Below, one piece after another: positions 18,846 to 27,946 of a stretch of DNA of 64,000 nucleotides. Numbering within the stretch: position 1 is the stretch's first letter; each line of letters begins with the position of its first letter. The notes beneath the pieces were generated by a model. The model did no database searches and had not been told where the DNA came from. It saw only the letters and a list, made by a program, of their open reading frames with translations. The stretch is taken from the NCBI GenBank assembly GCA_964509195.1, contig CAZDWJ010000003.1, positions 1 to 64,000 of the forward strand, read 5' to 3'. The position numbers and the translations under genes are program-made. This DNA comes from UBA4802 sp964509195 (lineage in GTDB: Bacteria > Spirochaetota > UBA4802 > UB4802).

Positions 18846-19508
18846 TCAAACTGCCGGTTTTGGTATAAGTAGTATTCCATCTTCAACATCTCCAAATTTT
18901 AAACATTCATGATGCATACAATAATATACTGTATACGCACACACTAACGCATCTAGCATATCTTCATATTTTTTTAATTCTTTTCCTTTAACCTGTGCGA
19001 TAGTTACTGGAAATAAACTTTTGCAATTAATCACTGAATTTATATAAAATAATAATTTCATCAGATTTTTTCTTTGTACCGCAGCGCCAAATTTTGATTT
19101 GTACTGTAATACCTCCATGTTGTTGAAACACACCATAATCGTTGCATGAGGATAGACCTCAAAAATATTATGTTTATTAATACTAAAACCCTTTGCATTC
19201 AATTCTCTGTACAGAAGTTCAGGGAAAAAGAATGGATATCTCTTTTTATTTACAGCATGCAAACCAAGTCTGTAGCGGGAGAATATTTTTAAAAACTCTA
19301 TTTCATACCAGCGATGTCCAGAATAGTTTTTAATTATAAGAGGTGCATCGATACCTATTATTGCATTGTTATAAGGAGCTATCGCCGAAACTATTTTTTT
19401 AATGTCAGTTGTATAGCAATGATCTACAACATCTAGTGTGTCATTACAAATTACAACTGCTGTTTTATTTTTGCCAGTCCATGAAGGGTCTATACCAATA
19501 TAATACAT
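18846..19508 (-). CDS. DUF429 family protein (RNase H-like fold)
   Basis: The 220-aa product opens with MYYIGIDPSWTGK and has IIGIDAPL near residue 60: two acidic strand ends in the arrangement of the DUF429 family, predicted to be RNase H-like nucleases. The C-terminal DALVCAYTVYY is also family-like. I start at 19508 because an upstream in-frame start at 19541 would lie inside the terminator hairpin of the neighbouring gene. No activity has been established for the family; the stand-alone context gives no clue. Confidence 0.7.
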   Translation of the reverse strand: MYYIGIDPSWTGKNKTAVVICNDTLDVVDHCYTTDIKKIVSAIAPYNNAIIGIDAPLIIKNYSGHRWYEIEFLKIFSRYRLGLHAVNKKRYPFFFPELLYRELNAKGFSINKHNIFEVYPHATIMVCFNNMEVLQYKSKFGAAVQRKNLMKLLFYINSVINCKSLFPVTIAQVKGKELKKYEDMLDALVCAYTVYYCMHHECLKFGDVEDGILLIPKPAV

Positions 19509-19529
19509 GCTATTCTTTAAATACAAAAA

Positions 19530-19558
19530 GATAAGACGCACAACATGTGCGCCTTATC
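19530..19558 (-). terminator. Terminator of the acyl-CoA ligase gene
   Basis: GATAAG-A-CGCAC and GTGCG-C-CTTATC pair with one mismatch around a 5-base loop and are followed on the reverse strand by CTTTTTG. It separates the ligase from the DUF429 gene. Confidence 0.75.
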
Positions 19559-19586
19559 ATGTCTTGTAATATTAATACTTACTATT

Positions 19587-21266
19587 TTATCCTGCCTGCT
19601 CTTTCTGCATCTTTTCAAGTTCCATCTTCCGTAACTCTTTACGCAATATCTTACCAACATTGCTCTTTGGTAAGCTATCAATAAATTCTACCATCTTTGG
19701 AACTTTGTAAGCAGCTAATTTGGTTTTGCAATAGTCTATGACTTCCTGTTCTGTCATGGTTTCACCAGGCTTCAACACCACAAACGCCTTAACCGTTTCA
19801 CCTCGATATTTGTCGGGAACACCTATAGCACATGCTTCCATAATTTTGGGATGTTCAAAAAGAACTTCATCAATATCACGTGGATAAATGTTATAACCAC
19901 CTGCTATTATCATATCCTTCTTACGATCAACAATATAGAAATAGCCATTTTCATCCATTTTGCCAATATCACCTGTATATAGCCAACCATCGCGCAATGT
20001 CTTTGCTGTTTCATCAGGCATTTTATAGTACCCACTCATAACCTGTGGTCCACGAATACAAACTTCACCTTCCTGCCCCAGAGGCATTTCCTTTGTGCCT
20101 TCTTCAAGATCTACAATTTTTAATTCAGTATCTGGTACTGGTAATCCAATAGAACCCGCTACTGTTTTACCACCATATGGATTGATCGTTGCAACAGGTG
20201 CAGTTTCGGATAATCCATACCCTTCACAAATCTGGGCACCGGTTTTTGCCTCAAATTCTTTAATAACATCAACTGGTAATGGTGCTGCGCCTGAGAAACA
20301 CCCTCGAATACTGGATATATCAGAATCTTTAATCTTTGGATGATTCAACAAGCCAACATACATGGTTGGAACAGCTGGGAAGAAATTAACTTTATGTTTC
20401 ACTATAGCCTCAAGTATTGCACCTGGCTCTGGTCGGGGTATAAGCACCTGAGTCCATCCCTGCCACAAGCAAAGATTCATAACTGTTGTTAGTCCGAAGG
20501 AATGGAAATATGGCAGAACACCCATGCTGGTAAGTTCACCACGTTTAAAACCCGGGAACCATGCATTAATCTGCTGTAAATTGCATGATAAGTTCTTATG
20601 CGTCAGCATAACGCCTTTACTTACACCAGTAGTTCCACCTGTATACTGCAAATTGGCTAAATCGTTAAATTTTGCCATAATCCCAGGATCCTTATCTGGA
20701 TATTTCTTTAACAAGTCTGTCCATTCATATACATCTGGTGTAGGTGGAATATCTCTGTGCTTATCCTTTGCTACAATGGGTAAAAGCTGTTTTTTAGGAA
20801 ATCCCAGATGATCACGAATATGCGCAATTATGATTTTTTTCACTGGTGTCTTAGGACGCAATGCAATCATCCTTGGCCCTAATAAATCAAGAGTAATCAA
20901 CACCGTTGATTCGGAGTTGTTCAACTGATATTCCAATTCATGATCAGTATACAGAGGGTTATTCATTACTACTACTGCACCTATCTTCCACACAGCATAT
21001 GAACCTATCACAATTTGTGGCATGTTGGGCAATAACATCGCTACCTTATCCCCAGGCTTTACCCCCATATCAATCAATGCGTTTGCCATTTTATTCACCA
21101 TTGATTGTAGCTTTTTAAAACTGATTTTTGCATCTAGAAAGATCAGCGCATCTTTGTTTGGGAATTCCTTTGCTGACCTTTCAAATCCATGTACAACAGT
21201 TATCTCATCATACTTAATAGAATGAGGCACACCTGGTGCATAGGATTTTAACCAAACTTTTTCCAT
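19587..21266 (-). CDS. Long-chain fatty acid--CoA ligase
   Basis: Activates fatty acids via an acyl-AMP to acyl-CoA. Of 559 aa, the AMP-binding signature is YTGGTTGVSKGVMLTHKNL, the second core motif GYGLSETAP, and the adenylate/hinge motifs YTGDIGKMDENGY and DRKKDMIIAGGYNIYPRDIDE. The C-terminal PKSNVGKILRKELR holds the catalytic lysine. It matches the FadD/LcfB group (COG0318). AGGAGG lies before the ATG. Monocistronic with its own terminator. A second, less similar ligase at 47300 belongs to the larger COG1022 group. Confidence 0.9.
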   Translation of the reverse strand: MEKVWLKSYAPGVPHSIKYDEITVVHGFERSAKEFPNKDALIFLDAKISFKKLQSMVNKMANALIDMGVKPGDKVAMLLPNMPQIVIGSYAVWKIGAVVVMNNPLYTDHELEYQLNNSESTVLITLDLLGPRMIALRPKTPVKKIIIAHIRDHLGFPKKQLLPIVAKDKHRDIPPTPDVYEWTDLLKKYPDKDPGIMAKFNDLANLQYTGGTTGVSKGVMLTHKNLSCNLQQINAWFPGFKRGELTSMGVLPYFHSFGLTTVMNLCLWQGWTQVLIPRPEPGAILEAIVKHKVNFFPAVPTMYVGLLNHPKIKDSDISSIRGCFSGAAPLPVDVIKEFEAKTGAQICEGYGLSETAPVATINPYGGKTVAGSIGLPVPDTELKIVDLEEGTKEMPLGQEGEVCIRGPQVMSGYYKMPDETAKTLRDGWLYTGDIGKMDENGYFYIVDRKKDMIIAGGYNIYPRDIDEVLFEHPKIMEACAIGVPDKYRGETVKAFVVLKPGETMTEQEVIDYCKTKLAAYKVPKMVEFIDSLPKSNVGKILRKELRKMELEKMQKEQAG

Positions 21267-21654
21267 TACAAACCTCCTGCTATTTGTATAATTTAAAAAA
21301 GACCATGAACTGATAGGTTAATAAAAAGGGATTTTTATGTAAGAACTTTCTACATTAGAAACAATGCTTTATACATTGTCAACTATTTATTTATATATAA
21401 CAATTATTTCAATATATTGATAAATAACAACATTATATATTTAAGCATTTATAAATAATTTTATATAAATAAAATACATAAATTGTAAAGTAATTTCGAA
21501 AAATAGGAAAATGTTTTTTTATACTTTTTATAATGAAAGAATTCAATTACATATGCTTGTTTCGTAATTAAAAATATTGATCTCTTTTCAAAATTATCAT
21601 TGAAAAAATTTTTATTAATACATTTCTATCACTATTTATACCATGAGGTTCATT
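21267..21654. other. AT-rich divergent spacer
   Basis: About 390 bases between the ligase and the DUF2889 gene. Nearly all A and T in places. No frame, hairpin or clear promoter was recognised, though two divergent promoters must lie here. Confidence 0.4.
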
Positions 21655-22200
21655 ATGAATAATAAAAAAGTTTTCTCGCGTATTATTGATATCACCTGCT
21701 ATGAAGATGGACAGGATTCTATCATTGTTGAAGGAGAGATTAAAGATACCCGTTTATGCCAGTATTATCTGGTTACAGGTGAAAAAAAAGAACCAGGTAT
21801 TCTTCATAACATGAAGGTTACAATGCGGGTTAATGGAAACGCGCTTACCATCAGTGATATGCATGTTGATGTGAAACATTATCCACGTGAAGAGTGTATC
21901 GATGCAAATAAGAATATCCAAAATTTGAATGGTTTATCTATCACAAGGGGTTTTACAAAAGCAGTCAAAGACATTCTTGGCGGCACAAAAGGATGTACAC
22001 ATGTGGTTAACTGTATACTGGCTATGGCACCAGCCGCCGTTCAGGGTTACTGGGCATATAAAGCACAAAAACCTGTTACAAAAGAATTTGCCAATCAGGG
22101 ATCAATGAGTCATTATTTAATTGATACCTGTTACGTATGGCGTAAAGATGGTCCAATGATAAAAAGATTGTCAGAAAGTGTAAATAAATTAGAGAAATAA
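21655..22200 (+). CDS. DUF2889 family protein
   Basis: A soluble protein of 181 aa starting at ATG 21655, preceded at 6 bases by GAGG; an earlier in-frame ATG at 21643 overlaps that site. The family pattern is visible: an N-terminal half with a DGQDSIIVEGEIKDTR strand pair and HNMKVTMRV, a YPREEC motif, then GLSITRGF and the conserved LGGTKGCTHVVN with Cys and His close together. Function unknown. It is followed at 20 bases by an aldehyde ferredoxin oxidoreductase, so the two form an operon, which may hint at a role with that enzyme. Confidence 0.78.
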   Translation: MNNKKVFSRIIDITCYEDGQDSIIVEGEIKDTRLCQYYLVTGEKKEPGILHNMKVTMRVNGNALTISDMHVDVKHYPREECIDANKNIQNLNGLSITRGFTKAVKDILGGTKGCTHVVNCILAMAPAAVQGYWAYKAQKPVTKEFANQGSMSHYLIDTCYVWRKDGPMIKRLSESVNKLEK

Positions 22201-22220
22201 TATACGTTAAGAGGAACTGC

Positions 22221-24041
22221 ATGTTTGGATATTATGGCAAGATTGTTGAAGTTGATTTAACAAATACTAAAATAACAACAAAAACATTTGATGAAGATTT
22301 TGCAAGAGGGTATCTTGGCGGCAATGGTTTTGCTGCAAAAATTCTTCATGATATGGTAAAGCCAGATTCTGATCCTTTTTCTGAAGATAATGTTGTAATA
22401 TTTGCTACAGGTCCATTTACCGGCGGACATGTATGGGGTGCAAGCCGTGGACATTGTGCAAGCATATCACCTCTCACAAACATATTTTGTGATTCAAATT
22501 TTGGCGGCAACTTTGCAGCAATGTTTAAACGCACTGGATATGATGCAATTGTAATAAAAGGCAAAGCATCATCACCAGTGTATATTTCAATACATAATGG
22601 GACAGTAACTATTGAAAATGCATCTGATGTATGGGGTAAAACTATATCAGAAGCTCATACACATATTGCTTCAAAATTCACAACACGTGTTGAATCAGCA
22701 TTAATTGGACCTGCTGGTGAGAACTTAGTGCGGTATGCATCAGTCATGTGCTCCGGTACACGTATAAGTGCAGCAGGTCGTGGTGGAATCGGAGCCGTAC
22801 TGGGTTCTAAACTATGTAAAGGCATAGTTGTTTCCGGCAACAGTAGAGTTGAAGTGTATGATATAAATAAACTTCAGCAGTTACTAAAAAATCTTCTCCC
22901 TCAAATGAAGGAAAGAGCAAAGCACCTCACAGAGCTTGGCACTCCGGTTTTAGTACAAATGATAAACAGCAAAGGAAAACTATGTACTCGAAATAATACA
23001 AAGGAACAATTTGAAAAAGCGTACTCTATAAGCGGTGAATACATTAAAGAGCATCATAAAAAGAAAAATATCGCCTGTCACGGTTGCCCTGTCGCATGCG
23101 GCAAATTAGTTGATGTGCCGTATGGAGTATATGCAGGCAAACATGTTAAAATGCCTGAATATGAAACCATTTATTCTATTGGTTCTATGTTAGAAAACAG
23201 TGATATTGTTTCAATTTATAATGCCAACACTGTCTGTGATGAAATGGGAATTGATACTATAAGCTTTGGTGTTACCCTTGCTTTTTTAACCGAATGTACA
23301 GAAAAAGGTTTTATAAAAAATAATGATCTTGAAATCCCACTTCACTTTGGTAAATGGAGTCATTTAGCTGAAATTGCTGAATATACCGCTAACCAGAAAG
23401 GGCTTTTAGGCAAGCTTATGGCAATGGGCTCAAAACGATTGTCTGAATATTTTGGTGGTGATGCATATAAGTATCTTTATGAAGTAAAGGGTCTTGAGAT
23501 AGCGGGCCATTCTGCACGTGGACTTCGCCAGATGAGCTTAGGATATGCAACAGCAACACGAGGCGGCAGCCATCATGACACAAGACCAACATATTACCCC
23601 AATGATCCTGAAGTTGATCCTGGATTCACCCATCAACCTGAATATTCATATAACTCACAGAATAACACCGCTGTTGGTGATTCTCTTGTCTTTTGCAGAT
23701 TCATTCATGAAAGGAGTTTTGGCACACAGATTAATGAAACATTGGCAGAAGCTATTGCGTATGTCACAGGATGGGATATTGGAAAGCAGGAGTTAATTGA
23801 AATTGGTGAACGTATTTATACATTAGAAAGACTAATTAATGTTTCTCGTGGTATTGATAGGAAAAATGATATATTGCCATATCGCGTTATGAATGAACCT
23901 ATTCAGGATGGCCCCTCTAAAGGATGGGTATGCTCCAATGAAAATCTTCAGAAAATTCTTGATGAATATTATACATTACGTGGTTGGGACGAAAACGGTA
24001 TACCTACACAGGAAACCCTAAAGCGTCTTAAAATTATATAA
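22221..24041 (+). CDS. Aldehyde ferredoxin oxidoreductase family protein
   Basis: Tungsten- (or molybdenum-) pterin enzyme of the AOR family that oxidises aldehydes to acids, or in reverse reduces acids, with ferredoxin. The 606-aa chain starts in the usual way (GKIVEVDLTNTKI, RGYLGGNGFAAKIL), binds the pterin with TGPFTGG and related loops, and carries a 4Fe-4S site with Cys286, Cys289 and Cys293 (CHGCPVAC) plus a distant Cys in SLVFCRF. The length is normal. Which member (AOR, GOR, FOR-like or other) cannot be decided; no small 16-kDa GOR partner is nearby. Cotranscribed with the DUF2889 gene. Confidence 0.9.
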   Translation: MFGYYGKIVEVDLTNTKITTKTFDEDFARGYLGGNGFAAKILHDMVKPDSDPFSEDNVVIFATGPFTGGHVWGASRGHCASISPLTNIFCDSNFGGNFAAMFKRTGYDAIVIKGKASSPVYISIHNGTVTIENASDVWGKTISEAHTHIASKFTTRVESALIGPAGENLVRYASVMCSGTRISAAGRGGIGAVLGSKLCKGIVVSGNSRVEVYDINKLQQLLKNLLPQMKERAKHLTELGTPVLVQMINSKGKLCTRNNTKEQFEKAYSISGEYIKEHHKKKNIACHGCPVACGKLVDVPYGVYAGKHVKMPEYETIYSIGSMLENSDIVSIYNANTVCDEMGIDTISFGVTLAFLTECTEKGFIKNNDLEIPLHFGKWSHLAEIAEYTANQKGLLGKLMAMGSKRLSEYFGGDAYKYLYEVKGLEIAGHSARGLRQMSLGYATATRGGSHHDTRPTYYPNDPEVDPGFTHQPEYSYNSQNNTAVGDSLVFCRFIHERSFGTQINETLAEAIAYVTGWDIGKQELIEIGERIYTLERLINVSRGIDRKNDILPYRVMNEPIQDGPSKGWVCSNENLQKILDEYYTLRGWDENGIPTQETLKRLKII

Positions 24042-24190
24042 ATTAACCTCATACATTTTATTGCAGGTTATATAGGTAAGTGATTATGCTAATTTATTTT
24101 TTTAATATTAATTTCTATATTTCTTTCAACATAAAATAAAATTATAATACTGAACGCCGACTCTGCCATATTCATTTCTTTTTAAACGGT

Positions 24191-24216
24191 ATGCTGAATC
24201 ACATTCAGCATGTTTT
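24191..24216 (+). terminator. Terminator of the AOR operon
   Basis: ATGCTGAAT, loop CAC, ATTCAGCAT: a perfect 9-bp stem followed by GTTTT, about 150 bases after the AOR stop. Confidence 0.65.
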
Positions 24217-24269
24217 CCAGTATACATATTATATTTTATTCAGTGAGCTAAATCACATCAATCTGAATA

Positions 24270-25286
24270 TTATGTAAAGTGATCCCAGCCTACTGGCATA
24301 ATATCAATGCAATTACCTTTTTTCATTTGCAATAAATATTTTTTTTCTCTAGTAACAGTACCAATTTTATATAAAGGTCTTTCAAATAGTTTTTTGAAAT
24401 CCTTCTCCACTCTATTAGCTTTTGTTGCATCTATTGTACATACCAGTACATAATCTTCACCACCTGCTAACGCATACTCTGTCGCACTATATCCGCGTTT
24501 ATTACAATATTGCAATAAATCTTGTGATATAGGTAATGCATCTTCATCCAGTGTGAATCCAACATCACTTTCTTCTGCAATATGCATCAAATCAGAACTC
24601 AATCCATCACTCACATCTATGCACGCATGAACTGATCCTGTCTGTGCTAAAAACAAACCTTCCTCTATATGTGGTCGTGGTATACAGTGTGCTTCAAACA
24701 ATCGTTTTTCATAATCATTCGATGGTTGTTCCGATTTCAATATAAAGTCCAATCCCGCTTTACTGTCGCCAAGATAACCAGTACAAAAGATTATATCACC
24801 AGTTTTGGCTGTATTACGATATAATAATCTATCTTTCTTAGCAACACCTGTAACTGCAACATTTATAATCAAATCGGCTTTTGATGATGTAGTATCGCCT
24901 CCCAGTATGTTAACGCTGTAGCGCTTTGCCAACTCCTTCATACCTCTGTAGATTTCGTCTAAATATTCAATCTGAGTTTCCTTGGGAATTCCTATGCTTA
25001 CAAATGCATGTTGTGGAACAGCACCCATTGCAGCAATATCGCTTAAATTGACCGCCAGTGATTTGTACCCTAACTGGTAACCAGACATCGCCTCTTTGAT
25101 AAAATGTACACGTTCAACAAGCAAGTCCGTGGTAAGCACGACACACTCATTCTTGCTAATAGAAAATACCGCTGCATCGTCACCAATAGCGCGTATGACA
25201 TTTTTGGGATTATATATGCAATCAGGAGTAATGCGCCTAATAAAACCAAACTCACCAATATCTTTAAGATTCATAATAATTAACAT
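24270..25286 (-). CDS. thiL: Thiamin-monophosphate kinase
   Basis: Phosphorylates thiamin monophosphate to thiamin diphosphate, the final step. The 338-aa protein has the PurM-like ATP-binding fold motifs: IGDDAAVF, VVLTTDLLVERVHF, GYKSLAVNLSDIAAMGA, GGDTTSS and CIDVSDGLSSDL, plus ALAGGEDYVLV. It is the last gene of the thi operon. The ribosome site GGAGGA lies directly before the first ATG (25286); the in-frame ATG at 25274 is 13 bases away, so the exact start is uncertain. Confidence 0.93.
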   Translation of the reverse strand: MLIIMNLKDIGEFGFIRRITPDCIYNPKNVIRAIGDDAAVFSISKNECVVLTTDLLVERVHFIKEAMSGYQLGYKSLAVNLSDIAAMGAVPQHAFVSIGIPKETQIEYLDEIYRGMKELAKRYSVNILGGDTTSSKADLIINVAVTGVAKKDRLLYRNTAKTGDIIFCTGYLGDSKAGLDFILKSEQPSNDYEKRLFEAHCIPRPHIEEGLFLAQTGSVHACIDVSDGLSSDLMHIAEESDVGFTLDEDALPISQDLLQYCNKRGYSATEYALAGGEDYVLVCTIDATKANRVEKDFKKLFERPLYKIGTVTREKKYLLQMKKGNCIDIMPVGWDHFT

Positions 25287-25310
25287 TCCTCCACCTATTA
25301 GATTTTAGAT

Positions 25311-25400
25311 TGTCATTCTGAAGGAACGAAGTGACTGAAGAATCTTATTTCAAAAGTGTTTATAAATTCTTATTGTGAAGACATCCGGATCAGAATAACA
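25311..25400. repeat. Intergenic repeat element between thiE and thiL
   Basis: The spacer begins TGTCATTCTGA and ends TCAGAATAACA, an inverted-repeat pair about 90 bases apart enclosing GGAACGAAGTGACTGAAGAA. This looks like a small non-coding repeat family member. Related ends occur in the two other thi spacers (26948-27000 and 27856-27946). Confidence 0.5.
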
Positions 25401-25458
25401 TTTTGTACTTTCCTTCGACGTTTTGACACCCACTAACTTGTATAGCAAGTATCACACT

Positions 25459-26103
25459 TTATCGTTCATAACGTATAGTTGAACAAACAATTGCTTTCAA
25501 CGTCTTTGATGCTTCATACGGATTGTTGGATGAAACTATCGCCGAAACAACCGCTAAACAATCTGCACCATACTGCACCACGCTTTCAGAATTATGTATC
25601 TGTATACCTCCAATGGCAACCACGGGAATACTCACAGCTTTTTTAATTTCCTGTAACCCCTCCAATCCTATTATACCTGAGATGTCATCCTTTGTAGAAG
25701 TAGGAAATACTGAACCTGCTCCAATGTAATCGGCACCACCCTTTTCTGCTTCAATGGCTTCGTTAACCGTTGATACTGATATGCCAATAACCATTGAGTG
25801 CGGTAATAACTTTCGTGCAATGTTCAGCGGCATGTCATCCTGCCCTAAATGTACACCATACGCATGCACTGCCAGTGCCACATCAATTCTATCATTAATA
25901 ATCAAAGGAACATTGTATCTGTCAGTAATGGATTTAATGGTGTGCGCTATTTCAACAAATTTTCTTGTATTAATATTCTTCTCTCGCAACTGCACGCAAT
26001 CCACGCCACCTTTAATTGCTTCCTCAACTACGATTTCTATGGGCTTTATTGCAAGCTGCCTATCGGTTACAAGATATAACGTGCCAGTAAACCGTGGTTT
26101 CAT
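25459..26103 (-). CDS. thiE: Thiamin-phosphate synthase
   Basis: Couples the pyrimidine (HMP-PP) and thiazole phosphate to thiamin monophosphate. TIM-barrel protein of 214 aa with LYLVTDRQLA, VDCVQLREKN, PLIINDRIDVAL, GVHLGQDDM, IGISVSTVNEA, YIGAGSVFPTSTKDD and VVAIGGI in order. AAGGAT precedes the ATG and the gene begins 4 bases after the thi4 stop. There is no ThiD domain fused to it. Confidence 0.95.
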   Translation of the reverse strand: MKPRFTGTLYLVTDRQLAIKPIEIVVEEAIKGGVDCVQLREKNINTRKFVEIAHTIKSITDRYNVPLIINDRIDVALAVHAYGVHLGQDDMPLNIARKLLPHSMVIGISVSTVNEAIEAEKGGADYIGAGSVFPTSTKDDISGIIGLEGLQEIKKAVSIPVVAIGGIQIHNSESVVQYGADCLAVVSAIVSSNNPYEASKTLKAIVCSTIRYER

Positions 26104-26107
26104 TGTA

Positions 26108-26887
26108 TTATCCTTTTAATTTCTTCATAATCTGCTCAGCAACAATCTTGCCCGATAATAACATCCCGCCAAATATTGGCCCCATGCGTGGTCCACCAAA
26201 CACAGCGTTAGCTGCCATCCCTGCAACGTATAAGCCGGGGAATATTTCCTTTGTATTTTCCAGCGTAAGTTTTTCTGCTTTGTCAGCCCACATTGATTTT
26301 TCACCTTCAATAGTTCCAGATGGCGTATTGAGCCTGCCCGGTACTTTTTTTACTACAACCCGTACTACTTCAGTATCGTGACCAGTAGTATCTATAACAT
26401 ATTTTGCCTGGACTGTCAAGGGATCAACATGAAGTTTTGCAATATCTACAGCTGACCAGTTTATAACAAGCCCACACACGCAATTATCCCTCATCATTAC
26501 ATCCTCAACACTGATACAGTTAAATATAGTGAGTCCAGCTTTAACTGCCTTTGACGTTATTGTACACACAGACTCAATAGCATCTGCAGTGTAGTAATTC
26601 TCACCATACTGAGTATAACGCACATCAAATTCTTCCAGCACTGGCAAGGCTTCTTTTTGCACAACTATCTCATTGAACTGCATTCCACCACCCCACATGC
26701 CACCGCCAATAGAAAGTTTACGTTCAAATAAAATTGTCTTAATATTTTGTTTTGACAGATAGTAACCGGCAACAAGCCCTGAAGGGCCTCCGCCAACTAT
26801 AGCAACATCGCTCACAAGCGAATCCTTTAACCGCTGAAAGTAGCGATCAATAATTGCTGATGTGATTGTAATTTCATTGAGTTCCAT
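26108..26887 (-). CDS. thi4: Sulfide-dependent thiazole synthase (Thi4)
   Basis: Makes the thiamin thiazole from NAD, glycine and sulfur. The 259-aa protein has the NAD/FAD-type loop IVGGGPSG (30-37), SIGGGMWGGGM (59-69), TTGHDTE and a C-terminal GPRMGPIFGGMLLSGK. Eukaryotic Thi4 gives up a conserved cysteine as sulfur donor; here that place is His153 (KLHVDPL), as in archaeal enzymes that use free sulfide and turn over repeatedly. That suggests an anaerobic, sulfide-containing habitat. It replaces the ThiG/ThiS/ThiH route, absent from this operon. Ribulose-bisphosphate isomerase paralogues share the fold, but the thi context decides. Confidence 0.9.
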   Translation of the reverse strand: MELNEITITSAIIDRYFQRLKDSLVSDVAIVGGGPSGLVAGYYLSKQNIKTILFERKLSIGGGMWGGGMQFNEIVVQKEALPVLEEFDVRYTQYGENYYTADAIESVCTITSKAVKAGLTIFNCISVEDVMMRDNCVCGLVINWSAVDIAKLHVDPLTVQAKYVIDTTGHDTEVVRVVVKKVPGRLNTPSGTIEGEKSMWADKAEKLTLENTKEIFPGLYVAGMAANAVFGGPRMGPIFGGMLLSGKIVAEQIMKKLKG

Positions 26888-26947
26888 AATTAATTACCCC
26901 TAAATAATTATATAAAATTATATTTACTAATCAATGAGATCATGAAT

Positions 26948-27000
26948 CAAATTCAGAATGACAGCCTGTCATAAGACTAGTCGAGATCATTTTGAGCATG
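26948..27000. repeat. Repeat-like sequence between thiM and thi4
   Basis: Contains TTCAGAATGACAG and CTGTCATAAG back to back, the same end sequences as the spacer element at 25311-25400 but in a shortened and rearranged form. Confidence 0.35.
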
Positions 27001-27018
27001 AATCATAACCTCTAATCT

Positions 27019-27822
27019 TTATCCCGTTTCAATTTTTGCATAGTGTTGCAGTTCTAATGGAGTCATTGAATACAACTCATCAAGCAAAGCTATCATAAAA
27101 CTCCCTGGAGCAGTTGCTTTTTTGGAAGCCAGCTCTCCTGCAACACCAAAGTAAGCCAGCGCACTGGCTGCAGCCCTCAGATAATCATTATCAACCGCAC
27201 AAAATGCACCTATTAATGCTGTTGCTGTACAACCGGTTCCGGTTACATAACCCATAAGTTTATGACCATTATTGACTTTTAGTATATTCTTACCATCAGT
27301 GACAATATCAGTTGGTCCGGTTATGGCTACTATTGAAGAATACATACTGGCTATTTTTTTTGCTATTTCAATTGCATCATCAACAGAGTGTAACGCATCA
27401 ACTCCTTTTGTTAGTGATTGTGTGTCAGCAAGTGCCAGTATTTCAGAAGCATTACCACGTATTACTGTTATGTTTCTTGAACGTAGCAACTTTAACGCTG
27501 TTTGCGTTCTCAGTGTTGTTGCACCTACACCAACCGGATCAAGTATTACCGGTATACCCTTTTTGTTAGCAGCGGCCACAGCAATGATCATAGAATGAAT
27601 CCATTCATTTTCAAGTGTTCCAATATTAATAACAAGAGCATCTGCAATGTTTGTCATTTCACTTACTTCATTATATGCATGGGCCATCACCGGAGAAGCA
27701 CCACAGGCAAGCAGTGCATTTGCAGTGTAGTTCATTACCACATAATTTGTGATGTTATGAATGAGTGGTTTTTGTACTTTGATTTTTTCCAATAACTGCT
27801 TAGCGTAATTGTTAAGTTCCAT
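27019..27822 (-). CDS. thiM: Hydroxyethylthiazole kinase
   Basis: Salvages thiazole alcohol by phosphorylating it. The 267-aa sequence has KPLIHNITNYVVMNYTANALLACGASPVMAHA near the start, LDPVGVGAT, RGNASEI and the anion-hole GTGCTATALIGAF typical of the ribokinase-like ThiM family. AAAGGA precedes the ATG. With thi4 in the same operon the cell can both make and salvage the thiazole. Confidence 0.95.
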   Translation of the reverse strand: MELNNYAKQLLEKIKVQKPLIHNITNYVVMNYTANALLACGASPVMAHAYNEVSEMTNIADALVINIGTLENEWIHSMIIAVAAANKKGIPVILDPVGVGATTLRTQTALKLLRSRNITVIRGNASEILALADTQSLTKGVDALHSVDDAIEIAKKIASMYSSIVAITGPTDIVTDGKNILKVNNGHKLMGYVTGTGCTATALIGAFCAVDNDYLRAAASALAYFGVAGELASKKATAPGSFMIALLDELYSMTPLELQHYAKIETG

Positions 27823-27855
27823 TACAATTTTCCTTTCAAAAATAATATTTCATCA

Positions 27856-27946
27856 ATGTCATGCCGGATCTGATCCGTAATCTAGAACTAAAATACAATT
27901 TCATGTATGTCATTCTTATTTTCACTCTTTGAGTTCAGAATGACAC
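27856..27946. repeat. Repeat-like sequence between thiC and thiM
   Basis: Begins TGTCATGCCGGATCTGATCC and ends TTCAGAATGACAC, again with TGTCATTC-type ends facing each other. Third member of the group in the thi spacers. Confidence 0.4.
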
